Shown here: in pieces, positions 1-5,111 of the stretch
Numbering within the stretch: the stretch's first letter is position 1
How the letters are laid out: the number at the start of each line of letters is the position of its first letter
Assembly (NCBI GenBank): GCA_026415535.1
Contig: JAOAGX010000174.1
Span: 1 to 5,111 of the forward strand
Direction: 5' to 3'
Length of the DNA stretch: 5,111 nucleotides
Origin: Armatimonadota bacterium
GTDB taxonomy: Bacteria > Armatimonadota > UBA5829
The notes under the pieces: generated by a model
What the model was told of the DNA's origin: nothing
The model's database searches: none
What the model saw: only the letters and a program-made list of their open reading frames with translations
Translations under genes and position numbers: made by a program

Positions 1-19
1 AGATGTGTATAAGAGACAG
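1..19 (+). other. Nextera/Tn5 mosaic-end adapter (artefact)
   Basis: The first 19 bases, AGATGTGTATAAGAGACAG, are exactly the transferred-strand Tn5 mosaic end used in Illumina Nextera tagmentation libraries. The sequence sits at the extreme contig end, and from about position 21 the reverse strand is already in frame as accD. It is therefore untrimmed adapter, not a genomic transposon end, and should be removed before the window is used. Confidence 0.97.
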
Positions 20-344
20 CCTCTAAACCGGTCCTCGCCTTGTCACGAGCAATTTTGGACTCGTAATCGGGAAAACCCAAGGGGTTTACACTTACCAGAC
101 CCGTCTCGACCTCAACGAACGTACCTTCGTCGGCAGTAATCTGTATGCGCTCCCGTGCGCTTAGCCTGTAGTGATGACCACACTTGTTGCACACGCGCAG
201 ATTTTTTTCGAGTTCTTTGTTGAAGAGTATCTCGCCGCAGCCGGGACACTTGGTCCACAGACCGTCCGGAAGTGCGTCGATACTCTGTCTGACCGCTTTT
301 CGAGCCGCCTTCTCTCGCGACTTAAACCACGCTGCTGGAGTCAT
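20..344 (-). CDS. accD: Acetyl-CoA carboxylase carboxyltransferase subunit beta, N-terminal part (partial)
   Basis: The reverse strand from ATG at 344-342 reads 108 codons without a stop into the adapter junction, so the 3' part of the gene is missing. AccD is the zinc-ribbon subunit of the carboxyltransferase that moves the carboxyl group from carboxybiotin to acetyl-CoA, making malonyl-CoA for fatty-acid synthesis in the cytoplasm. Residues 29-58 show the diagnostic zinc ribbon: LWTKCPGCGE with C33 and C36, then VCNKCGHH with C52 and C55. This is followed by the family-typical YRLSARERI at 59-67, then DEGTF and a NPLGFPDYESK stretch at 87-97 that leads into the crotonase-like fold. The start is supported by an AGGAGGG ribosome binding site five bases upstream. 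The gene points away from all others in the window and has its own promoter. Family assignment is firm. Only the truncation limits the annotation. Confidence 0.95.
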
Positions 345-348
345 ACCG

Positions 349-355
349 CCCTCCT
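349..355 (-). promoter_or_regulatory. Ribosome binding site of accD
   Basis: On the minus strand AGGAGGG lies just upstream of the accD ATG, with about five bases between AGGAGG and the start codon. It is a near-perfect Shine-Dalgarno match and fixes the start at 344. Confidence 0.85.
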
Positions 356-374
356 GGCGCTTGGTAGTTGACCT

Positions 375-404
375 ATTATAGCGACCTAGAGGCAGAGAAG
401 GCAA
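375..404 (-). promoter_or_regulatory. Predicted sigma-70-type promoter of accD
   Basis: Read on the minus strand, positions 380-375 are a perfect TATAAT -10 box. An 18-base spacer separates it from TTGCCT at 404-399, a four-of-six match to the TTGACA -35 consensus. Transcription would begin near 368, leaving a leader of about 25 bases containing the AGGAGGG site. Box identity and position are seen in the sequence. Promoter activity is inferred. Confidence 0.7.
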
Positions 405-499
405 ACACCCTGAAGCGGCTTTTGCAATAATAACCGCAAACGAAGAGTTCTGTGATTTGACACCTCCTGGGTGTTTGGAGAACTAATGCCCAAAACACC
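402..499. repeat. Inverted AAACACC/GGTGTTT half-sites in the divergent intergenic region
   Basis: CAAACACCC at 402-410 is the exact reverse complement of GGGTGTTTG at 469-477, a perfect 9-base inverted repeat separated by 58 bases. A third half-site, AAACACC, lies at 493-499. The second and third can also pair locally: GGTGTTTGG at 470-478 against CCAAAACACC at 490-499, with one bulged A and an 11-base loop. This loop holds a possible -10 box for the rightward gene. The arrangement could be operator half-sites for a regulator acting between the divergent genes, or alternative RNA or DNA stems. No function is established, and no small gene is apparent between 345 and 541. Confidence 0.5.
457..487 (+). 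promoter_or_regulatory. Weak candidate promoter for the TauE/SafE-like gene
   Basis: A perfect TTGACA -35 hexamer lies at 457-462. The best -10 candidate is ACTAAT at 482-487, a four-of-six match, with a 19-base spacer, which is longer than ideal. A start near 494 would put the 500-525 hairpin at the very beginning of the transcript. The strong -35 box and the divergent arrangement support it. The weak -10 box and long spacer argue for caution. Confidence 0.35.
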
Positions 500-525
500 A
501 AAGCGCGACTGAAGTCGCGAGCTTT
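500..525 (+). repeat. Short palindromic hairpin (REP-like)
   Basis: CGCGACT at 504-510 and AGTCGCG at 513-519 form a perfect 7-base stem around a GA loop. The stem extends outward with AAAG at 500-503 pairing CTTT at 522-525 across a two-base bulge. The core with GACTGAAGTC in the middle resembles short palindromic repeats scattered between genes in many bacteria; that comparison is from memory. Only an A/T-mixed stretch follows, with no T run, so it is not a convincing terminator. It could affect the 5' leader of the downstream gene. Confidence 0.6.
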
Positions 526-541
526 ATATCCTTGCGGAGAA

Positions 542-1435
542 ATGCTGAAAACGCGCCTATTACAGTTACAATCTGACTGTGCGCGGTTTGCCGCTTTTCA
601 AAAAGGTTTCGGCGCGAAGTCGCCGAAGTTCATTTTGTGGATTAGGAGTGTCGAGCAACACGTGTTGGGTTACGAAGGTTGGCAATGGGGACTGGGAATA
701 ATAGCCGCTCTGTTGGTCGGAATATCCAAAACCGGTATTCCGGGAGTAGCGACGCCGGTTGTGCCGATTTTGGCCGCCGCTTTCGGCGGAAGGTCTTCGA
801 TCGGTATCATGCTACCGCTGCTTATAATGGGCGACGTTTTCGCAGTGACTTGGTATCGGAAACACGTTCAGTGGGACAAATTGGTGAGCCTGCTGCCGTG
901 GGTAATCGTCGGGCTAGCGACAGGAGCGGTTGCATTGCAGCTCACCAGCAAAGTCAACGGCGGAAAGGACATTCTTGGGCAAATTATCGGTTGGCTGGTG
1001 CTTGCCATGCTCGCGCTATATCTGCTGCAGGGTCGTATGGGTGACAAACTGACTCCTACATCGCCGATCGGGGTAGCTGGTACCGGCGTCGTAGCCGGAT
1101 TTTCAACTATGGTTTCGAATGCCGCTGGACCAGTGATGACCATCTATCTCACCGCACACAGACTGCCGAAGAACGAGTTCATAGGCACTATTGCGTGGTA
1201 CTTCTTCACGCTAAACGTCACTAAGTTGCCAGTATACATCACACTGACAGTGATCAATCCGAAAAACCCCATCATAACTGTGGAATCCTTAGCCCTCAAC
1301 GCATTGCTGTTCCCCGCTGTCCTTGTTGGGGTGTTCACAGGCAAGTGGCTATTGCCGAGGATCCCACAGAAAACTTTCGAAGGTGTGCTGATTTTTCTTG
1401 CCGGCGCCGCCGCGGTTAAGCTGATTGTCGGGTAG
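542..1435 (+). CDS. TauE/SafE-family membrane transporter (putative sulfite/anion exporter)
   Basis: This encodes a 297-residue hydrophobic protein with about eight membrane segments, roughly at residues 48-66, 68-80, 84-104, 113-131, 145-162, 174-205, 213-238, 249-268 and 278-296 (some of these may be re-entrant). Two family signatures are visible: GISKTGIPG at 60-68 in the first half and GFSTMVSNAAGP at 186-197 in the second, the pseudo-repeated glycine/serine motifs of the TauE/SafE (formerly DUF81) family. Known members export sulfite or related organosulfur anions across the inner membrane. The substrate here cannot be read from sequence. The first ~40 residues are polar, not typical of the family, and span a DNA hairpin at 608-627. 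The ATG at 542 has only GGAG two bases upstream, which is too close. GTG at 662 or TTG at 665 behind AGGAG (644-648) would give a family-typical ~256 residues, though that spacing is long. Family firm, start uncertain. Confidence 0.88.
   Translation: MLKTRLLQLQSDCARFAAFQKGFGAKSPKFILWIRSVEQHVLGYEGWQWGLGIIAALLVGISKTGIPGVATPVVPILAAAFGGRSSIGIMLPLLIMGDVFAVTWYRKHVQWDKLVSLLPWVIVGLATGAVALQLTSKVNGGKDILGQIIGWLVLAMLALYLLQGRMGDKLTPTSPIGVAGTGVVAGFSTMVSNAAGPVMTIYLTAHRLPKNEFIGTIAWYFFTLNVTKLPVYITLTVINPKNPIITVESLALNALLFPAVLVGVFTGKWLLPRIPQKTFEGVLIFLAGAAAVKLIVG
608..627 (+). repeat. Hairpin inside the 5' end of the transporter reading frame
   Basis: TTCGGCG at 608-614 and CGCCGAA at 621-627 form a perfect 7-base stem with a six-base loop, CGAAGT. 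The GCGCGA...GAAGTCGC-type core resembles the hairpin at 500-525. The possible internal start (GTG 662 or TTG 665) lies downstream, so this may be leader rather than coding sequence. Confidence 0.45.
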
Positions 1436-1452
1436 AGATGGTTTGGTTGGGG

Positions 1453-1480
1453 TGAGATTCTTCGCTTCGCTCAGAATGAC
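1453..1480. repeat. Short intergenic repeat-like element next to the tandem array
   Basis: TGAGATTCTTCGCTTCGCTC at 1453-1472 continues into AGAATGAC (1473-1480). It contains the small inverted pairs TGAG/CTCA and ATTCT/AGAAT. From memory, similar TTCGCTTCGCTCAGAATGAC-type elements recur between genes in environmental bacterial genomes. Its right end supplies the sequence that is tandemly repeated in the following array. There is no T tract, so it is not called as a terminator. Confidence 0.45.
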
Positions 1481-1583
1481 AATTTAGGCTAAAAATGACA
1501 ATTTAATCTCAGAATAACGATTTGGTCTCAGAATGACAAATTTGGCTCAGAATGACAATTTAAACCACGAATGACAATTCAAA
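1470..1583. repeat. Degenerate 19-bp tandem repeat, six units
   Basis: Six back-to-back units of exactly 19 bases start at 1470, 1489, 1508, 1527, 1546 and 1565. The consensus is close to CTCAGAATGACAATTTRRN. Units 1, 4 and 5 are nearly identical, while units 2, 3 and 6 carry several substitutions. A diverged seventh copy may follow at 1584-1604, ending in TGCACAATTCAAA beside the RBS. Together with the element at 1453-1480 the array fills most of the 179 bases between the transporter and the large secreted protein. No direct-repeat/unique-spacer pattern exists, so it is not CRISPR. It looks like a minisatellite grown from the end of the adjacent repeat element. Confidence 0.9.
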
Positions 1584-1602
1584 CATCAACTTGCACAATT
1601 CA

Positions 1603-1609
1603 AAAGGTG
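1603..1609 (+). promoter_or_regulatory. Ribosome binding site deciding the start at 1615
   Basis: AAAGGTG lies five bases before ATG at 1615, a normal Shine-Dalgarno spacing. An upstream in-frame TTG at 1591 has no comparable site, would lie inside repeat-derived sequence, and would add eight polar residues ahead of the signal peptide. ATG 1615 is therefore preferred. Confidence 0.7.
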
Positions 1610-1614
1610 TAGAA

Positions 1615-3198
1615 ATGCGATCTATTGCTCGAATTAATTTGTCTGTTGCTTTATGCGCTATAACAATCTTGTCGATCGTTAGCGGTGACTGTTATTCGGC
1701 GGATCTCGTTCTGGAAAACGAAAGTGTTCGGGTCGAGGTATCGTCCGAAAACGGTGCTATCTTGCGCATTCTAGACAAACCGTCCGGCATCCGACTCGGA
1801 CCGGACCATGCACCGGCTGAAAATTTTAGGCTGGTGCTGGTCAAACTAGACAAGACAACCTCCACAATCATTGGCAAAGACCAGAAATTGTCCGATTCGA
1901 CGAGCAAACCGGGCGCATTGCTCCTAAGCTGGAACGGCCCCCTAAGAGACACAGCCGGAACCGAACACGCAATCCGGGTCCACATGGAAATCAGAGCTGA
2001 AGACAGAGAAGTGGCATTCATACTCACACTGGACAACGACACCGGTCACCAGGTTCAGGAAGTGTGGTATCCGTTGATCGGCGGTCTTCAAAAGCTTGGT
2101 TCGGATGCTTGCGCGTGGCTTCCAACGTCCAACCCGTGGCAAAAGCCTCTCAGATCACCAGATCAGGCTGCATTCGGCGAACACGTTTTCGGCTACCCCG
2201 GCCGCTTGAACATGTCGTTCTTATGCATACAAAGCGCCTTCGCGAATAAGTCGATCTATTTCTCGTCGCATGACACCATCGCTCGGCATAAGGGCTACCG
2301 TCTGATGGGAGTTTCAGGATCGGATGGCGAGGACGTGTTTGCCTGCATCCAGCATCTGCCTTTTACCAAACCAGGCACAAGCTTTGACGGTTCTCCCGTG
2401 GTGCTAAGAGTAACTGAGGGCAACTGGAAGTCGGCAGGAAAGCTTTACAGACGGTTTTTCGAAGAAACATTTGGCCTTGCAAATCCGAAGACCGACTGGA
2501 TTCGCAGACAATCGTTCTTCCTGATGACCATGTTCATGCTTCCAGAAGGCACTATAAACTACACGTTCAAAGACATCCCCCGATGGGCAAAGGCAGCCAA
2601 GCAGTATGGCGTGAACGCCGTGCAGATAAGCGGATGGCAGATGGGCGGTCATGACAATGGATATCCACATTACGTCCCCGATCCTCGTCTAGGCACGTGG
2701 AAGGAGCTCGAAAATGGTATTCGTTACTGTCACAAGTTAGGACTTAAGGTCTTCTTTTTTGTTAACTTTCAGCCGATAATGCTCGAATCGGACTGGTATA
2801 AGAACGAGCTGAACAAATACCGCGAGTGGAACAACGACGGCGGCCTTACCTGGAATGCCGGATGGGGAATGGGCACACTGTGGGCGAGAATGGGCCACCC
2901 GAAAATGATGACCTGGGCAGATCTGGGCTTCCCAGAATTTCGAAAGATAATTGTGGACCAGTTCGAGCAACTTGCGAAGATCGGCGCGGACGGCATCCAC
3001 GTGGACAAAATGTATCCTTGGGGAATCAGTCACAATCCGAACTCTCCGATGAGCCCCGACACCTCTACTTGGGAAGGTGCCATCCAGCTCTGCAAAGAAG
3101 TCATGGCCGCATGCCGTAAACACAATCCAAACTGGTCGATGAGCTTCGAGTGCAATTGGGACCGTATGCTCAATTCGGTGGATGCACATGGTGGGTAG
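1615..3198 (+). CDS. Secreted DUF6259-like glycosidase, N-terminal part, ended early by a frameshift
   Basis: From ATG 1615 this frame gives 527 residues to TAG at 3196-3198. Residues 1-29 are a signal peptide: basic start (MRSIAR), hydrophobic core, probable cleavage near CYSA|DLVL. There is no proper lipobox. Residues 30-290 are beta-rich, starting ENESVRVEV and containing WNGPLRDTAG and YPLIGGLQKLG, as in the substrate-side module of DUF6259-type proteins. Residues about 293-524 resemble a TIM barrel: RWAKAAKQYGVNAVQISGWQ, CHKLGLKVFFFVNF, then GADGIHVDK with D464 and MSFECNWDRM with E512. D464 and E512 sit at strand ends and are candidate nucleophile and acid/base, by analogy with retaining glycosidase barrels. 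The product probably acts on a polysaccharide in the periplasm or outside the cell; the substrate is unknown. The last residues, HGG, are out-of-frame: the gene clearly continues in another frame (3186-5111). Family name is from recognition of sequence pattern, not a search. Confidence 0.8.
   Translation: MRSIARINLSVALCAITILSIVSGDCYSADLVLENESVRVEVSSENGAILRILDKPSGIRLGPDHAPAENFRLVLVKLDKTTSTIIGKDQKLSDSTSKPGALLLSWNGPLRDTAGTEHAIRVHMEIRAEDREVAFILTLDNDTGHQVQEVWYPLIGGLQKLGSDACAWLPTSNPWQKPLRSPDQAAFGEHVFGYPGRLNMSFLCIQSAFANKSIYFSSHDTIARHKGYRLMGVSGSDGEDVFACIQHLPFTKPGTSFDGSPVVLRVTEGNWKSAGKLYRRFFEETFGLANPKTDWIRRQSFFLMTMFMLPEGTINYTFKDIPRWAKAAKQYGVNAVQISGWQMGGHDNGYPHYVPDPRLGTWKELENGIRYCHKLGLKVFFFVNFQPIMLESDWYKNELNKYREWNNDGGLTWNAGWGMGTLWARMGHPKMMTWADLGFPEFRKIIVDQFEQLAKIGADGIHVDKMYPWGISHNPNSPMSPDTSTWEGAIQLCKEVMAACRKHNPNWSMSFECNWDRMLNSVDAHGG
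3184..3198 (+). other. Frameshift site: apparent one-base deletion
   Basis: The upstream frame reads S-V-D-A-H-G-G-stop, with stop TAG at 3196. The frame shifted back by one reads T-W-W-V-G-N-Q-L from 3186 and stays open to the window end. Restoring one base, GCA-(A)CA-TGG-TGG, gives a smooth S-V-D-A-T-W-W-V-G-N-Q junction, the expected continuation of a barrel. The shifted frame is open from 3120, so the two frames overlap by 79 bases. No XXXYYYZ slippery heptamer is present. It may be a real mutation or an assembly/sequencing error. Confidence 0.85.
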
Positions 3199-5111
3199 GC
3201 AATCAACTTGTCACCCGCTCAGTCTTCCCGGAAAACGCTGAAACGCTGGCCATATGTATGGCTTACGACTATCTTGGAGTAAATAACGCAGTACGCAACG
3301 GCCACCACGTGATGCTCGCCCCCATGAACTTCTCTCGCGGTATGGATTGGAAACCTTTCGAGGGCCTCAATCGCTACATACGTGAAGTGAAGCAGATCCA
3401 GGATAGGTTGCAAGAAACAGTGTTCCTTGGCGAGGTGATGGGACGCGAAGGAGTAAAACTACGCGGTGTGCCTGCGCGGGGCATCGATTACAATGTGTTC
3501 CGCAACCGTCGCACGGGTTTGGTGGGTTGCATTCTGACTAACTCATACCTCGAATCGCAACAACAGGTAATCGAAGCCCTTGGCAAATCGGCTTTTGCGA
3601 GAGTGCACGTTCCGGGCCGGCCCAGCTACAACGTAAAGTGGCCGGCAGCCATCGACATACCTGGGGAAAGAATAGTGTTCTTAGAAGAACTGGCCGCGAA
3701 ACCCGCAGTCATCAAAAACTCGAAGCCCTTGACTCCCAAGCAGTCAAAGAGACTTACCTCGATCCCCAACGGTGATTTTGAGCTTGGCAAGTTTGAGGGT
3801 TGGACTGCCGATCCCAATTGGGTGATAGCAAATGACTCTAGAGGTCACTATGCCGGCTGGCAAGGCGGACACTGGGCCTGGAGCGGCGGTATTGGCGAAG
3901 CAGCGGTCGGCAAGCTCACTTCAAAACCATTCAGGTTGGACAGAAGTGGTGTGCGTCTATTGATTTCCGGTTGGGACTCGATCCAAGGCAGTGGCAGTCC
4001 GCGAAGGTGGAATTACGTAACGCTCAACCTTGCAGACGGAACTGAGATAGATCGCGTATACGCCCCGAACACAACCAACTTTGTGCCAGTCTACCTAGAC
4101 GGGTCGAAGCACAAAGGCAAAATGGCTTACATAGAGGCTGTAGACGACGCTGATCAGCCGACTTACTCGATGCTTTGCATTGACGACGTCCACACGGCCG
4201 ACCTGCCGCCTGAGTACAACCAGCCTGCCCCATCTTTCCCGAAGTCTGACCCGAAAAAATCTATCAGGTTGGAAGACGAAAACATTCTAGTCGAAGTCAG
4301 CCGTTCTAACGGTTCCATTATCCGTATACACGACAAGAAAACCGGACTGGATCTCATCGTCGAGCCTCGGTTAGCCGAGAACTGGAAGTTCTCACTACCC
4401 CTGCCAGGAAATGAACCTTGGCAGACTATAGAAGCCAACTGGATTATCGGTCGCAATCAGAAGCTCACGTCTTTCGAACATTTGGGAAAAGAGCTTATCT
4501 TGAGATGGGACGGACCACTAACTAACTACCTTGGAGAGAAATACGATGTGTCGGTCGAAACGCGGATCAAATTAACGCAGGGCGGAGTAATTTTTGACGA
4601 GGCGATCATCAAAAACCGGACGCCATATGCCGTCGGCGAGACCTACTATCCGATTCTCGGCGGGATTCAGGGGCTGGGTAAAACTAGAGGAGAACTTAAG
4701 AGAACTCGAATGTTCAGACCGCTAGCGTCAGGGGATTCAGCCGCAGTAGCAGACATATTCCGGATTTTCGCAAATATGTCTTCGTTCGGCGACCAAGGGC
4801 CTGAGCAGTTTTACCGCCATCCAGAAGAGGGACCACCAATTGTTCACTTTGAATCGTCGAGGCTCGGTCGATCTGTTTGCCTATTCTCTCACAACCCTCT
4901 CAAACGACATCTGGTTACACACCTTGAGCTTGTGCCGAGCAGCTCAGGCACAATACGAGAAGACGGCAACTGGCCTAGACCAGAAGAACTTAGAGGGATG
5001 CCTGTTGGGGTGAAGCTGTCGTTCGTGGACTGCGCGGGATCACAGCCAGCACAAGATTACACTACATCCCCTCTGTTTGTCAGGTTTCACGATGGTGACT
5101 GGCGTGATTCA
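3186..5111 (+). CDS. Secreted DUF6259-like glycosidase, C-terminal continuation (partial, open at contig end)
   Basis: This frame carries 642 codons without a stop and runs off the window. Numbering from ATG 1615 with one base restored, residues 525-715 finish the barrel (TWWVGNQLVTRSVFPENAE, then GHHVMLAPMNFSRG and the RYIREVKQIQDRLQETVF helix region) and add a beta-rich tail. Residues 718-863 form a jelly-roll-like module beginning PNGDFELGKFEGWT and ending YSMLCIDDVHTADLP. Residues 884-1166 repeat the N-terminal module of the same protein. If translated alone it would need GTG 3150, TTG 3156 or ATG 3258, none with a convincing RBS, and it would lack a signal peptide. It is best read as the second half of the frameshifted gene, not a separate gene. 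Whether a second barrel follows cannot be seen. Confidence 0.82.
3765..4202 (+). other. Carbohydrate-binding-like jelly-roll module within the large protein
   Basis: Residues 718-863 of the restored protein read as N-G-D-F-E-L-G at the start, then G-W-T, W-x-W-S-G-G, T-S-K-P-F-R-L, L-L-I-S-G-W-D, and finally A-Y-I-E-A-V-D-D, ending in a C-I-D-D-V strand. This order matches the concanavalin-like module seen C-terminal in some GH32 and other secreted glycosidases (NGDFE...GWT ... FxL ... IDDV). A role in glycan binding is inferred from that resemblance. Confidence 0.6.
4263..5111 (+). repeat. Second copy of the N-terminal beta-sandwich module (protein-level duplication)
   Basis: Residues 884-1166 align with residues about 30-273 of the same protein. 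Matched blocks, copy 1 versus copy 2, are: VEVSSENGAILRILDK with VEVSRSNGSIIRIHDK; AENFRL with AENWKF; DQKL with NQKL; LSWNGPLRDTAG with LRWDGPLTNYLG; WYPLIGGLQKLG with YYPILGGIQGLG; IYFSSHDTIARH with VCLFSHNPLKRH; EGNWKS with DGDWRD. The copies are diverged, so the duplication is old or was acquired separately. DNA-level similarity is not obvious. In copy 1 this module leads straight into the barrel, so the window stops where a second barrel might begin. Confidence 0.85.

Noticed and set aside
1..19. Genuine Tn5-type transposon end
   Set aside because: The sequence is the engineered mosaic end at a contig terminus, interrupts accD, and has no transposase or target duplication.
171..381. Two overlapping plus-strand reading frames of about 65 codons
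   Set aside because: They lie antisense to the accD start and promoter, where the minus strand encodes a clear zinc-ribbon AccD; their translations show no recognisable pattern.
868..1344. Minus-strand reading frames inside the transporter
   Set aside because: They are antisense to a well-supported membrane protein and have no RBS or family resemblance.
1436..1480. Rho-independent terminator after the transporter
   Set aside because: Only 4-5 base inverted pairs (TGAG/CTCA, ATTCT/AGAAT) are present, without a GC-rich stem or a T run.
1470..1583. Tandem 19-bp array as a CRISPR
   Set aside because: Units are contiguous with no unique spacers, and no cas genes are present.
1705..1720. Lipoprotein signal at SGDC near the end of the signal peptide
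   Set aside because: The residue before the cysteine is aspartate, which does not fit a lipobox; ordinary signal peptidase cleavage is more likely.
2737..3189. A 150-codon minus-strand frame opposite the barrel
   Set aside because: It is a shadow of the glycosidase-like coding sequence; the plus-strand motifs explain the region fully.
3180..3198. Programmed -1 ribosomal frameshift
   Set aside because: No slippery heptamer of the X-XXY-YYZ type fits the GCA-CAT-GGT-GGG-TAG context, and one inserted base explains the protein junction better.

Overview
This window is a contig end from an environmental bacterium. It begins with 19 bases of Illumina Nextera/Tn5 mosaic-end adapter, a library artefact. 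Genomic sequence runs from position 20 to 5111 and is cut at both ends, inside a gene each time. Base composition is moderate, with Shine-Dalgarno sites and E. coli-like promoter elements. A secreted glycosidase-like protein of the DUF6259 type beside a housekeeping accD would suit a polysaccharide-degrading lineage such as Armatimonadota or a Planctomycetota/Verrucomicrobiota relative. That placement is inference only.

Layout. (1) Positions 20-344, minus strand: the first 108 codons of accD, encoding the zinc-ribbon end of the acetyl-CoA carboxylase carboxyltransferase beta subunit, with a strong RBS and a good sigma-70-like promoter reading leftward. (2) Positions 345-541: a divergent intergenic region with inverted AAACACC/GGTGTTT half-sites, a possible rightward promoter and a palindromic hairpin. 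(3) Positions 542-1435, plus strand: a TauE/SafE-family membrane transporter whose true start may lie about 120 bases downstream of the longest reading frame. (4) Positions 1436-1614: an intergenic region holding six units of a degenerate 19-bp tandem repeat that run almost up to the next gene's RBS. (5) Positions 1615-5111, plus strand: one very large secreted glycosidase-like gene, interrupted by an apparent single-base deletion near 3185 and running off the contig end.

The large gene is the main item. Its product reads as signal peptide, beta-sandwich module, TIM-barrel-like catalytic region, the frameshift point, the rest of the barrel and a linker, a carbohydrate-binding-like jelly-roll module, and then a second diverged copy of the N-terminal beta-sandwich module. 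The second copy stops at the window end at the point where copy 1 is followed by its barrel, so a second catalytic region may lie beyond. The second reading frame stays open from 3120 to 5111 with no stop.

The genes do not form an obvious single pathway. accD is housekeeping and is transcribed away from the rest. The transporter and the large enzyme lie in the same direction but are separated by 179 bases of repeat-rich DNA, so co-transcription is uncertain.
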